Assembly (NCBI RefSeq): GCF_902729435.1
Contig: NZ_CACVCG010000101.1
Coordinates: forward strand, 22,250-86,249
Length of the DNA: 64,000 nt
Direction of reading: 5' to 3'
From: Magnetospirillum sp. UT-4
Lineage (GTDB): Bacteria; Pseudomonadota; Alphaproteobacteria; Rhodospirillales; Magnetospirillaceae
Part shown: positions 54,974 through 63,915 of the stretch, piece after piece
How positions within the stretch are numbered: position 1 is the first letter of the stretch
Layout of the letters: every line of letters begins with the position of its first letter
Position numbers and translations under genes: made by a program
Notes under the pieces: model-generated
What the model was told of the DNA's origin: nothing
Databases searched by the model: none
The model's input: the letters and a program-made list of their open reading frames with translations, nothing else

Positions 54974-56103
54974 GGCTTGGCCGGAGGATTGGCTCCGCGT
55001 TCGGCGATGGCGATGCCGGCGGCCAGGCGCATCTGGCCCTCCACCACCACCTTGTCGCCGGCCGCCAGGCCCTTGGCGATGACCGCCACGCCATCGACGA
55101 TGCGGTCGATGGTGACGGGGCGCAGCTCGGCCCGGTTGTCGGCGCCGGGGACGAAGACGTAATTGCCCTGCTGGCCGGTCTGCACCGCCTCGGCCGGAAC
55201 GGTGACCGCCTCGGCCTCGGTGCCCAGAACCAGGGTGATGGTGACGAACTGGCCCGGCCACAGGCTGGTGTCGTCATTGGCGAAGGTGGCCTTCAGCCCG
55301 ATGGTGCCGGTCTGGGTGTCGATGGCGGAATCGATGAAGGTGAGCCGCCCCTTGACGTCCAAGGCGGGATCGGCGGCCGAGCCGACGCTGGCCTCGACCG
55401 CGCCGGCGGCCAGGGCGGCGCGGATGCGCGGCAGGTTCGATTCGGCCACCGAGAAGGCGACGGTCACCGGCCGCATGCGGGTGATGGTGACCATGGGCAG
55501 GGCATCGGTGGGCCGCGCCAGGCTGCCCAGCTTGGCGTTGATGGCGCCAGTGCGCCCCGGCACGGGGGCGCGGATGGCGGCGTATTCGATGGCCAGGCGG
55601 GCATTGTCGATGGCGGCCTGGTCGGCCTTCACCGCCGCCTCCAGCACGGCGGCGTCGGCGGTGGCCTGCTCCAGCTTCTGTTGCGTCGCCGAGCCCACCT
55701 TGAGCAGCTCGGTGTAGCGGGCGAGATCGGCCCGGGCCCGCTCCAGCTGCGCCCGGTCGCGCAGCAGGCTGGCCTCGGCCTGGCGGCGGGCGGCCTCGGC
55801 TGCGCGGGCGTCCAGGCTGAACAGCGGCGCCCCCTCGGCGACCTCGTCGCCCTCGGCGAAATGGACCTTGACCACCTCGCCCTCGACACGCGGCCGCACC
55901 GGCACCACCGCCAGGGCCTGCACCGTTCCCACCGCGGTCAGCCGCACCGGCATCGGCCGCGCCTCGGCCGGACGCAGCACCACCGGCTGCGGCCGCGACT
56001 CGGCCTTGGGCGCCTCGGCCGTCGGCGGGCGCGTTGCCAGATACCAGCCGACGGCGGCGGCGGCGATCAACGCGGCGATGGTGGCGATCCGGGGCATGCG
56101 CAT
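54970..56103 (-). CDS. RND pump periplasmic adaptor (AcrA/MdtA type)
   Basis: 377 aa. An N-terminal anchor (about 6-22) is followed by a biotinyl-lipoyl-like half-domain (GEVVKVHFAEGDEV), an alpha-hairpin (about 95-170), the second half-domain (IRAPVPGRTGAINAKLG) and beta-barrel and membrane-proximal domains. The ATG is at 56103. It lies first in the pump operon. A damaged copy of its first 190 codons lies at 58572-58930. Confidence 0.94.
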   Translation of the reverse strand: MRMPRIATIAALIAAAAVGWYLATRPPTAEAPKAESRPQPVVLRPAEARPMPVRLTAVGTVQALAVVPVRPRVEGEVVKVHFAEGDEVAEGAPLFSLDARAAEAARRQAEASLLRDRAQLERARADLARYTELLKVGSATQQKLEQATADAAVLEAAVKADQAAIDNARLAIEYAAIRAPVPGRTGAINAKLGSLARPTDALPMVTITRMRPVTVAFSVAESNLPRIRAALAAGAVEASVGSAADPALDVKGRLTFIDSAIDTQTGTIGLKATFANDDTSLWPGQFVTITLVLGTEAEAVTVPAEAVQTGQQGNYVFVPGADNRAELRPVTIDRIVDGVAVIAKGLAAGDKVVVEGQMRLAAGIAIAERGANPPAKP

Positions 56104-56134
56104 GCCTCCATCAAGCCCTGTGCCGCCGAAACCG

Positions 56135-57055
56135 TCAACGGGGGATCGGTAACGGAGGGTAACGGTGGGCGCCGCAGACCGCGCGCATGGTCTCGCGCAT
56201 CCAGCGATGGCCCGGATCGGCGTCCATGCGGGGATGCCACATCAGGGAGATGGTGACCTCGGGCATGGGGACAGGAAGGGCGAAGCACGCCATGCCTTCC
56301 CGCAGGCCGGCAGTGTGGCGCTCGGGGACGCTGGCGATCAGGTCCGAGGTCCTGGCCAGGGCCAAGGCCGCGGCGAAGCCGCCGACTGTCACCCGGACAT
56401 TGCGGTGCAGTCCCAATGGTTCCAGCGCCGCATCCACCGGTCCCGTGCCCTGGTCGGGGCGGGCGACGCGCACATGTCCGGCGGCGGCGTAGTCGCCGGG
56501 GGTAATTGCGCCGACGGCCAGGGGGTGCCCCGACCGCGCCGCACCGATGAAGTGGTCGCGGAACAACGCCAGGGCGCGCACCTCCGGTCCGGTGGCCGAA
56601 CCGATGACGCCGGTTTCCAGATCGACGCTGCCGTCCCGCAGCAGGGTGCTCTGGCGATCGGCCTTCGCCATGAAGTGCAGCCGCACGCCCGGGGCCTCCC
56701 GCTCAAGCCGGCCGAGCAGCATCGGCCCGAAGGTTTCGGCGAAGCCCTCGCTGGCGCGGATGGCAAAGGTCCGCTGCAGACGACTTAGATCCAGTGAGCG
56801 GACGGGGCGCAGGGCGGCCTCGGCGTCCTCCACCAGATGGGCGACGCGGTCGCGCAGCTCCATCGCCCGCGGCGTGGGAACCAAGCCGCGACCGGCCCGC
56901 ACCAGCAGCGGATCGCCCGTCACCTCGCGCAGGCGGGCGAGCGCCCGGCTCATGGCCGAGGGGCTGAGCCGCAGGCGCCGCGCGGCGGCCGCGACGCTGC
57001 CCTCGGTCAACAGCACGTCCAAGGTGACCAGCAAGTTCAGGTCGGGCCGAGACAT
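56135..57055 (-). CDS. LysR-family transcriptional regulator
   Basis: 306 aa. The N-terminal winged helix (DLNLLVTLDVLLTEGSVAAAA then RRLRLSPSAMSRALARLRE) is clear, followed by a ligand-binding domain. It resembles the NodD/SyrM-like subgroup of LysR proteins with an ARP start. It diverges from the MFS gene and probably controls it through the dyad at 57073-57124. Its stop lies 31 nt from the adaptor start of the RND operon, so it may control that too. Confidence 0.93.
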   Translation of the reverse strand: MSRPDLNLLVTLDVLLTEGSVAAAARRLRLSPSAMSRALARLREVTGDPLLVRAGRGLVPTPRAMELRDRVAHLVEDAEAALRPVRSLDLSRLQRTFAIRASEGFAETFGPMLLGRLEREAPGVRLHFMAKADRQSTLLRDGSVDLETGVIGSATGPEVRALALFRDHFIGAARSGHPLAVGAITPGDYAAAGHVRVARPDQGTGPVDAALEPLGLHRNVRVTVGGFAAALALARTSDLIASVPERHTAGLREGMACFALPVPMPEVTISLMWHPRMDADPGHRWMRETMRAVCGAHRYPPLPIPR

Positions 57056-57072
57056 GGGGCCACGATAGCGGC

Positions 57073-57124
57073 ATATGGCGTTTCATGCACTGAATTACTG
57101 AAAATAGTGCGTCTTCCGCCATAT
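57073..57124. promoter_or_regulatory. Perfectly symmetrical nested dyad (LysR operator candidate)
   Basis: Outer arms atatggcg (57073-57080) and cgccatat (57117-57124) and inner arms gcact (57087-57091) and agtgc (57106-57110) share one centre, with 6 bp between outer and inner arm on each side. It fills the space between the divergent LysR and MFS genes, where a LysR tetramer would bind and bend DNA. Confidence 0.65.
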
Positions 57125-57173
57125 CAGGCACAAGCCTAGGGTGTCCGGAGCTTCCTAAGTGAAAGGGCTCGCC

Positions 57174-58568
57174 ATGAAACCCTGCGTTTCCCAGTCTCAC
57201 CGTGGCCGGACCCGGCTGGCCCTGGCCAGCCTGTCTGCCACCACCATGCTGTCGTCTCTGGGCATCAGCAGCGTCAACATCGCCTTGCCCGCCCTGTCCG
57301 AGGCGTTCGATGCGTCGTTCCCGCAGGTGCAGTGGGTGGTGCTGTCCTATCTTCTCGCCGTCACCGCCTTGATCGTCGGGATCGGGCGGCTGGGCGACAT
57401 GGTTGGCCGGCGGCGCCTGCTGCTGGTCGGCATCACCCTGTTCATCGCGGCGTCAGTGGCCGGGGGCCTGGCCTCGTCGCTGTGGGTTCTGGTGACCGCG
57501 CGGGCAGTGCAGGGCCTGGGCGGCGCCGCCATGATGGCGCTGTCGCTGTCCTTCGTCGGCGAGGTCGTGCCGAAGGACCGGACCGGCCGCGCCATGGGCC
57601 TGCTCGGCACCATGTCGGCGGTGGGAACGGCATTGGGGCCGTCGCTGGGCGGATTCCTGGTCGATGCCCTCGGATGGCGGAGTCTGCTCCTGGTCAATGG
57701 GCCGCTGGGGCTGGTCGCGCTGGTCCTGGCCGTGCGGGGCCTGCCCATCGACGATCGTGTCGCCGGACCCGGCCCGGCCCACTTCGACCGCGCCGGCTGG
57801 GTGCTGCTGGCCCTGACCCTGGCCGCCTATTCCACGGCGATGACCGCGGAAGGGGGCGGCGTGGGCCTGCTCGCCGTCGCCGCGGTCGCGGGCGTCCTGT
57901 TCGTGCGGACCGAAGCCAGGGCGCCCGACCCTCTGGTCAGCCTCGAGCTGTTCCGCCAGACCGCGCTGGGCGTGGGCATGGCCGCCAGCGCGCTGGTCTC
58001 GACGGTGATGATGGCGACCCTGGTGGTGGGCCCGTTTTATCTGTCGCGAACCTTGGGACTGGATGCCAGCTCGGTCGGTCTGGTGGTTTCCGCCGGGCCG
58101 GTGGTGGCTGCGTTGACCGGGTTTCCCGCCGGTCGGGCCGCCGACCGCTACGGCGCCCGCCGGGTGGTGGTGACCGGATTGCTGATGATCCTGGCGGGGG
58201 CCGTCGCGCTCTCGGCACTGCCGGAGGAGGCGGGCGTTCCCGGCTATGTGGCCGCCATCGTCACCGCCACTGCCGGCTATGCGCTGTTCCAGACCGCCAA
58301 CAACACCGAGGTCATGGCCGATATCCCGGTGGATCGCCGCGGCTTGGTGTCGGGGGGGCTCAGCCTGTCCCGCAACCTGGGCCTGATCACCGGGGCCTCG
58401 ACGATGGGTGCCGTATTCGCCCTGGGGGCGGGAACCGCCGACCTGGCCGCCGCTCCGCCCGAGGCGGTGGCGGCGGGATTGCGGGCGACCTTCCTGGTGG
58501 CGGCATGCCTGATCAGTACCGCCCTGGCGGTGGTGGCCGGGTTCAGGACTTCGTCCGCTTGTCGATGA
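57174..58568 (+). CDS. MFS drug-efflux transporter (DHA2/EmrB-QacA type)
   Basis: 464 aa from ATG 57174, with AAAGGG 6 nt upstream; GTG 57159 would add 5 residues. About 14 helices. Motif A is GRLGDMVGRRRLLL after helix 2, and motif C (GTALGPSLGGFLVD) lies in helix 5, a mark of proton antiporters. The LysR gene diverges from it. The last codons run into a paaK-derived 24-bp repeat, so the C-terminus may have been altered by rearrangement. Confidence 0.92.
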   Translation: MKPCVSQSHRGRTRLALASLSATTMLSSLGISSVNIALPALSEAFDASFPQVQWVVLSYLLAVTALIVGIGRLGDMVGRRRLLLVGITLFIAASVAGGLASSLWVLVTARAVQGLGGAAMMALSLSFVGEVVPKDRTGRAMGLLGTMSAVGTALGPSLGGFLVDALGWRSLLLVNGPLGLVALVLAVRGLPIDDRVAGPGPAHFDRAGWVLLALTLAAYSTAMTAEGGGVGLLAVAAVAGVLFVRTEARAPDPLVSLELFRQTALGVGMAASALVSTVMMATLVVGPFYLSRTLGLDASSVGLVVSAGPVVAALTGFPAGRAADRYGARRVVVTGLLMILAGAVALSALPEEAGVPGYVAAIVTATAGYALFQTANNTEVMADIPVDRRGLVSGGLSLSRNLGLITGASTMGAVFALGAGTADLAAAPPEAVAAGLRATFLVAACLISTALAVVAGFRTSSACR

Positions 58569-58578
58569 CCCGCTTGGC
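58555..58578. repeat. 24-bp direct repeat shared with the paaK 3' end
   Basis: Identical to 61294-61317. At the second site the bases encode AKRVIDKR of the PaaK C-terminus on the minus strand; here the same reading frame is fused to the adaptor fragment. The two copies bracket 2.7 kb containing the adaptor remnant and the genes at 59050 and 59718. Confidence 0.85.
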
Positions 58579-58930
58579 GTTGATGGCGCCGGTGCGCCCC
58601 GGCACGGGGGCGCGGATGGCGGCGTATTCGATGGCCAGGCGGGCATTGTCGATGGCGGCCTGGTCCGACTTCACCGCCGCCTCCAGCACGGCGGCGTCGG
58701 CGGTGGCGACCTTCTGGCGGGTCGCCGAGCCGACCTTCAAGCAGCTCGGTATAGCGGGCAAGATCGGCCCGGGAGCGGCCCAACTGCGCCCTGTCGCGCA
58801 GCAGGCTGGCCTCGGCCTTGGGCGCCTCCGCCGTCGGCGGCGATGGTGGCGATCCGGGGCATGCGCATGCCTCCATCAAGCCCTGTGCCGCCGAAACCGT
58901 CAACGGGGGATCGGTAACGGAGGGTAACGG
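58572..58930 (-). pseudogene. Rearranged second copy of the RND adaptor 5' region
   Basis: Near-identical to 55530-56165 but with about 210 bp lost after the match to 55795 and about 45 bp lost near the adaptor N-terminus, plus point changes and small indels that break the frame. The match continues past the adaptor start, through its leader, and ends at 58930, inside what in the first copy is the end of the LysR gene (56135-56165). So this is a decayed duplicate of a two-gene junction and not an independent gene. 58931-59049 holds nothing that I recognise. Confidence 0.9.
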
Positions 58931-59049
58931 CCTGGTCTCCTCCATCGCGGGCATAAATTCGGATGCTCGCCGCTTTGAAGGGAATACCCTTGACGAGCGG
59001 CTTGTGTTCCTATATTGTTCCTTGCGACTTGATCTTGGGGGCTTGGTCC

Positions 59050-59712
59050 ATGGGGCGTTCGTGCAACAGGCTGGTGGTTCTGGTGGCGGCGACGGTGGTG
59101 ACGCTGGCGTCAGCCGTAACCGTCCGGGCCGAGTCCTCGCTCCCCAAATTCAATCCCAAGGCCATGGTGCCGCTGGTTCATGGCCCCAACTGGATCGATT
59201 TGGACGGGGATGGGCGCAAGGATCTGGTGATGAAGTCGCGGTGGGAAATCAACGGTCCCCACAGCGCTTCCGTCTACAGCGTTCATCGTCGGCTGGTTCC
59301 CAACGACCCCTTCCGCTACGAGGGGCCGGATTGGCATCTGGTTCCTTTCATTGATGGTAGGCCCGGCCACCCGCATGGGGTTGAGAGCATCGTCACCCAC
59401 GAGGGGGCCGATTGCATCCTGCGGGATATTCGGCTCTTTGCCCACGGCAAGGGGGCCAAGACCGAGACCTTGGTCATCATCGCCGAGCGCGACGCGGGCG
59501 AGGGATTCTGGGAAGAACGGCCGTTCAGGTTCCGCGTGTTCAAATGGCTCCGGGCCAAGGATGTCGGCGAAGATGAGGCACAGAACTTTGTCGGCATCGC
59601 CTTTCGTTTGGTCGGCGAGGTGACATCCAAGAAGGCCTATTGCGGTGCCAACGAGGCTTTTAAGAATGAGTTTGGCGTAGAAAACCCGGAAAAATCTGAT
59701 GAACGGAGATGA
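59050..59712 (+). CDS. Exported protein with an FG-GAP-like segment
   Basis: 220 aa from ATG 59050; an upstream in-frame ATG at 58963 lacks a signal. The signal peptide ends near residue 28 (ASAVTVRAES). The segment WIDLDGDGRKDLVMKSRWE is an FG-GAP or calcium-binding DxDGDG motif. The rest is unassigned. It overlaps the next gene's first ATG (ATGA at 59709). A periplasmic partner placed next to a large cytoplasmic-start protein with cell-wall motifs suggests an immunity role, but this is speculative. Confidence 0.75.
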   Translation: MGRSCNRLVVLVAATVVTLASAVTVRAESSLPKFNPKAMVPLVHGPNWIDLDGDGRKDLVMKSRWEINGPHSASVYSVHRRLVPNDPFRYEGPDWHLVPFIDGRPGHPHGVESIVTHEGADCILRDIRLFAHGKGAKTETLVIIAERDAGEGFWEERPFRFRVFKWLRAKDVGEDEAQNFVGIAFRLVGEVTSKKAYCGANEAFKNEFGVENPEKSDERR

Positions 59713-59717
59713 CCGTC

Positions 59718-61274
59718 ATGGCTAGCAGGAGTGCGAAACGCGCGCGTCACAACGGCAAGCGTGCGGTCGAATATTACGACGACGGAGGAAACAAAACAGC
59801 AACGCATGTCGGTGGCGAACCTGCGTGGCGCAACAATAACCCTGGGAACCTAAAATGGTCTCCATTCACCAGAGATAAACTTGGCGCAATTGGCTCCGAC
59901 GGGACATTCGCAATCTTTCCGTCTTGGGAAGCTGGTGAAGAAGCGAAGCGGAACCTGATGAAGCTTTCTGGCCTCTACAAAGGCAAGACCATAGCCGAGG
60001 CTATGGAAATATATGCGCCGAGATCAGAGAACAATACGGATGCCTACCTGCAATTCATCAAGCAAAAATCGGGAGTCGACCTCTCTAAGAAACTCGCCGA
60101 TCTTACTCCCGCGGAATATGAAGCATTCATGGGGGCGATCCGCGAGTATGAAAGTTCGGCCGGGCGGGGGCACGAAAAGGGTAAGGGAACCGTCATCAAG
60201 CACAGCGGCAATGATGGGCAGGCGGCGCCAGCACCTGACCTCTCCACCCTGCGTCCCGAGCCACGGCCGCGAATGGGTGACCAAGAAGGACCTGCCGCCG
60301 TTGACGGCGAGCCGAAGCCTGGGGATCAACCCGCTGAACCGGAGCCACCGCAAGAACAAAAGAAGTCCGAAGCGCCCGCCGATCCCCGCACCCACAGCCT
60401 GGTCGAGATGGCCTCGGCCCCCATCGACAATCCTGGTCGCTCAGCGCTGCTGAAGCCGGTGGAGAAGCTCACCCAGGCCGAGATGATGGACATGATCAAC
60501 CACGCCCAGGGCGACTATCGCGGGCATCGGGCCGGCGATCCGCTGAAATATCACACCTACGAGAAGGTGCAGGATTGGCATGTGGCCATGTACGGGGACG
60601 GCCCCCAGCAGCATGACGGCGGCAAGCCCGTCGAGCCGAAGCCGATCCGCCCGATTCCCGAGCAGCCCAGCCCGCACACCACCCCCGATGGCGGCGACCT
60701 GTGGCTGGCGACGGCCCGGATCGGGCAGCAGGTGGCCGAGGCCGCCGGTACCGATGGCTATAGCAACGCCGTCAAGGGCCTGCAGCGGGGGCTGAACATC
60801 CTCAACCAGGCCAATCCTTTGCCGGCCCGCTCACCTGCCTATGGCCCCTATACCAAGCTGGGTCCGGTGACTGAGGACGGCCAATACGGTCCGCAGACCG
60901 ACTTCGCGCTCAAATACGCCACCGCCCGGCAGGGGCCGGCCAAGGTGCAGGACGGTCTGGCCCTGGGCCGCTTCAACACCTTCGCCCGCAATGCGCAAAC
61001 CAGTGGCAATGCGGACGGACTGGAGGCCGCCACCCACGGTGCCTTCGGCCCGCTGTTCCGCTCTGGCGTTGATACCGGCTCGCCCAAGGTCGAGGGTGGC
61101 GTGCTGCAGGAAACCCTGAACGTCCTCGGCCCCCGGCATCACGACGATTGGGAGGCCCTGAAGGTGGACAACTGGGTCGGCCCCAAGACCACCGCCGCCT
61201 TCGGGCGGGTGTTGCAAAACGAGGATGCCGACCGCCTGACCACCGCCTTCGGGCGCGGTCTTGGGCTGCTTTAG
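59718..61274 (+). CDS. Large NNNPGN-domain protein, possible cell-wall-active effector
   Basis: 518 aa from ATG 59718, with GGAG 9 nt upstream; ATG 59709 lacks spacing. Residues about 35-135 contain AWRNNNPGNLKW, IGSDGTFAIFPSWEAGEEA and a helical region ending in YESSAGRGHEKG, a domain found in phage and secreted structural or muramidase-like proteins. A linker rich in Pro, Glu and Gln (about 165-225) follows, then helical segments, and a C-terminal part with two peptidoglycan-binding-like units (LGPVTEDGQYGPQTDFALKY and KVDNWVGPKTTAAFGRVL). No signal peptide. The first 450 bases are AT-richer than the rest (29 of 60 in 59821-59880), as if fused from a foreign source. Confidence 0.75.
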   Translation: MASRSAKRARHNGKRAVEYYDDGGNKTATHVGGEPAWRNNNPGNLKWSPFTRDKLGAIGSDGTFAIFPSWEAGEEAKRNLMKLSGLYKGKTIAEAMEIYAPRSENNTDAYLQFIKQKSGVDLSKKLADLTPAEYEAFMGAIREYESSAGRGHEKGKGTVIKHSGNDGQAAPAPDLSTLRPEPRPRMGDQEGPAAVDGEPKPGDQPAEPEPPQEQKKSEAPADPRTHSLVEMASAPIDNPGRSALLKPVEKLTQAEMMDMINHAQGDYRGHRAGDPLKYHTYEKVQDWHVAMYGDGPQQHDGGKPVEPKPIRPIPEQPSPHTTPDGGDLWLATARIGQQVAEAAGTDGYSNAVKGLQRGLNILNQANPLPARSPAYGPYTKLGPVTEDGQYGPQTDFALKYATARQGPAKVQDGLALGRFNTFARNAQTSGNADGLEAATHGAFGPLFRSGVDTGSPKVEGGVLQETLNVLGPRHHDDWEALKVDNWVGPKTTAAFGRVLQNEDADRLTTAFGRGLGLL

Positions 61275-61281
61275 CGGCGCC

Positions 61282-62610
61282 TCACCCCTTCGGCCGCTTG
61301 TCGATGACCCGCTTGGCCTTGCCCATGGAGCGCTCGATGGCTTCCGGGGCGACCACGTTGACCTTGGTGGAGATGCCGATGAAGGATTTGATGTGGTGGG
61401 TGAGGTCCTTGGCGGCGGCGGCGGCGGTGGTTGCGTCGTAGGGCTGGTCGGCGCGCATCTCGACGTTGACGGCCATGGTGTCCAGGTGGCCGTCGCGGCT
61501 GACCTCCAGCTGGTAGTGGGGGGCCAGGCGGGAATCCTTCAGGATCATCTCCTCGATCTGGGTCGGGAAGACGTTGACGCCCCGGATGATCAGCATGTCG
61601 TCGGAACGGCCGGTGATCTTGTCGATCCTGCGGAAGCTGCGGGCCGTGCCGGGCAGCAGGCGGGTGAGGTCGCGGGTGCGGTAGCGGATGATGGGCAGCG
61701 CTTCCTTGGTCAGCGAGGTGAACACCAGCTCGCCCATCTCGCCGTCGGGCAGCACGGCGCCGGTCTCGGGGTCGATGATCTCGGGGTAGAAATGGTCCTC
61801 CCACACATGGGGGCCGTCCTTGGTCTCGATGCACTCGTTGGCGACGCCGGGGCCGATCACCTCCGAGAGGCCGTAGATGTCGATGGCGTCGATCCCCAAG
61901 CGCTCCTCGATCTCGGCGCGCATGGCGTGGGTCCACGGCTCGGCGCCGAAGATGCCGATGCGCAGCGGGCAGGTGCGGGTGTCCATGCCCTGGCGGTCCA
62001 TCTCGTCGGCGATGGCCAGCATGTAGCTGGGGGTGACCATGATGATCTCGGGCTTGAAATCGGCGATCAGCTGGACCTGCTTCTCGGTCTGGCCGCCCGA
62101 CATGGGGATGACGGTGCAGCCCAGCTTCTCGGCGCCGTAATGGGCGCCCAGGCCGCCGGTGAACAGGCCGTAGCCATAGGCGATGTGGCACTTGTCGCCC
62201 CGGCGCCCGCCCGAGGCCCGGATCGAGCGGGCCATCACCTCGGACCACATGGCGATGTCGCCCCGGGTATAGCCGACCACCGTGGGCTTGCCGGTGGTGC
62301 CCGAGCTGGCATGCACCCGCACCACCTCGTCCATGGGCACCGCGAACATGCCGAAGGGGTAGGTCTGGCGCAGATCGTCCTTGGTGGTGAAGGGGAACAG
62401 GGCAAGGTCCTCCAGCCGCTTCAGCTGGTCGGGATGCACCCCCTTGGCCTCGCACTTGGCGCGGAAGTGGGCGACGTTGTCATAGGCGTGGCGCACCGAC
62501 CAGCGCATGCGCTCGAGCTGCAGCGCGGCGATCTCGTCGCGGCTGGCGATCTCGATGGGGTCGAGGGCGTCCCGCGAGGGGGCGGCGCGGCGGCTGTCGA
62601 TGGCGGTCAC
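61282..62610 (-). CDS. paaK: Phenylacetate-CoA ligase-type enzyme
   Basis: 442 aa from GTG 62610, with GGAGG 9 nt upstream. An ANL-family ligase with HASSGTTGKPTVVGYT (ATP loop), YGLFTGGLGAHYGAE and YGLSEVIGPGVANEC segments that are typical of PaaK; YRTRDLTRLLPG and RSDDMLIIRGVNVFP complete the C-terminal lid. It would turn an aryl acid into its CoA ester. No other paa catabolic gene is in view; instead a ketosynthase and a ketoreductase lie upstream, so it may feed a biosynthetic path. Confidence 0.9.
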   Translation of the reverse strand: MTAIDSRRAAPSRDALDPIEIASRDEIAALQLERMRWSVRHAYDNVAHFRAKCEAKGVHPDQLKRLEDLALFPFTTKDDLRQTYPFGMFAVPMDEVVRVHASSGTTGKPTVVGYTRGDIAMWSEVMARSIRASGGRRGDKCHIAYGYGLFTGGLGAHYGAEKLGCTVIPMSGGQTEKQVQLIADFKPEIIMVTPSYMLAIADEMDRQGMDTRTCPLRIGIFGAEPWTHAMRAEIEERLGIDAIDIYGLSEVIGPGVANECIETKDGPHVWEDHFYPEIIDPETGAVLPDGEMGELVFTSLTKEALPIIRYRTRDLTRLLPGTARSFRRIDKITGRSDDMLIIRGVNVFPTQIEEMILKDSRLAPHYQLEVSRDGHLDTMAVNVEMRADQPYDATTAAAAAKDLTHHIKSFIGISTKVNVVAPEAIERSMGKAKRVIDKRPKG

Positions 62611-62688
62611 GTGAGGCTTCCTCCCTACTTCCGGGGGGAACGTCTACTTCGTCCGTCGCGGTGCTGCAACAGTTGGTTCGCTCGGCCG

Positions 62689-63915
62689 TCACCCCCGCCG
62701 GAAGATCAGCGAGGTGTTGACCCCGCCGAAGGCGAAGTTGTTGGACATGAAATATTCGGCGTCGATGCGCCGGCCGGCGCCCATGATGTAGTCGAGATCG
62801 GCGCAGCGCTCGTCGATCGCCTCCAGGTTTGCGGTGGGGCAGGCCCAGCCCTCGCGCATCATCTCCATGCCCAGCCAGGCCTCGATGGCGCCGCAGGCGC
62901 CCAGGGAATGGCCGAAATGGCCCTTCAGGGAATGGATGGGAACGGCGCGGCCGAAGGCGGCGCGGGTGGCCTGGGTCTCGGCGATGTCGCCCCATTCGGT
63001 GGCGGTGCCGTGGCCGTTGACCAGGCCGATGGCCTCGGGTGCCAGTCCGGCGTCCTCCAGTGCCAGGCGGAGTGCGATCTCCATGGTCGCCGCCTGGGGC
63101 TGGGTGACGTGGCTGCCATCGGCATTGGTGCCGAAGCCCACCACCTCGCCGTAGATGGTGGCGCCGCGCGCCCTGGCCCGCTCGTAGTCCTCAAGCACCA
63201 ATGTGGCGGCGCCCTCGCCGATCACCAGCCCGTCGCGGTCGCGGTCGAAGGGCCTGGGCGAGGCGTGGGGGGCGTCGTTGCGTGTCGAGGTGGCGAACAG
63301 GGTGTCGAACACCGCCACGTCGGTGATATCCAGTTCCTCGGCGCCGCCGGCCAGCATGATGTCGGCCTTGCCCCAGCGGATGGCCTCGGCGGCGTAGCCG
63401 ATGCCCTGGCTGCCCGAGGTGCAGGCGTTGGAGGTGGGGATCATGCGGCCGGTGATTCCGAAGAACAGGCCGACATTGACCAGGGCGGTGTGCCCCATCA
63501 TCTGGATGTAGGTGGTGGCGTTGAGGTGGCGCGAGGCGCCGTTCATCTTCAGCTCGTAGAAGCCCAGCACCGAATCCGGGCTGCCGAAGGACGAGCCGAA
63601 GGCGGCCCCGGTGCGCCCGCCCGAGATCACCGGATCGCCCAGCAGCCCGGCATCCTCCAGCGCCCGTTCGGTGGCGGCCGCCGCCAGGGTGGCGATGCGG
63701 CCCATGGTGCGGGTCTTCTTGCGCGGCCAGTGCTCGGGCACGGTGAAGTCCAGGACCGGCGCCCCCAGGCGGGTGTTGACCCCGGCGAAGCGGTCCCAGT
63801 CCGGGCTCATGGCGCGGATGCCGGTGCGTCCGGCCCGCATGGCGGCGCGGATGTCCGGCCACGTATTGCCCAGGGCGGTGACGCCGCCCATGCCGGTGAC
63901 GGCAACTCTGCGCAT
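62689..63915 (-). CDS. FabF-like beta-ketoacyl-ACP synthase
   Basis: 408 aa. The catalytic triad is present: Cys165 in SNACTSGSQGIG, His in NGHGTATEWGD and His in KGHFGHSLGA. The SACTSGSQ-type site and the order KR then KS resemble ApeQ-ApeR of aryl-polyene clusters more than housekeeping FabF. The ATG overlaps the upstream reductase stop by one base (TGATG). The gap to paaK is 78 nt. Confidence 0.88.
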   Translation of the reverse strand: MRRVAVTGMGGVTALGNTWPDIRAAMRAGRTGIRAMSPDWDRFAGVNTRLGAPVLDFTVPEHWPRKKTRTMGRIATLAAAATERALEDAGLLGDPVISGGRTGAAFGSSFGSPDSVLGFYELKMNGASRHLNATTYIQMMGHTALVNVGLFFGITGRMIPTSNACTSGSQGIGYAAEAIRWGKADIMLAGGAEELDITDVAVFDTLFATSTRNDAPHASPRPFDRDRDGLVIGEGAATLVLEDYERARARGATIYGEVVGFGTNADGSHVTQPQAATMEIALRLALEDAGLAPEAIGLVNGHGTATEWGDIAETQATRAAFGRAVPIHSLKGHFGHSLGACGAIEAWLGMEMMREGWACPTANLEAIDERCADLDYIMGAGRRIDAEYFMSNNFAFGGVNTSLIFRRG

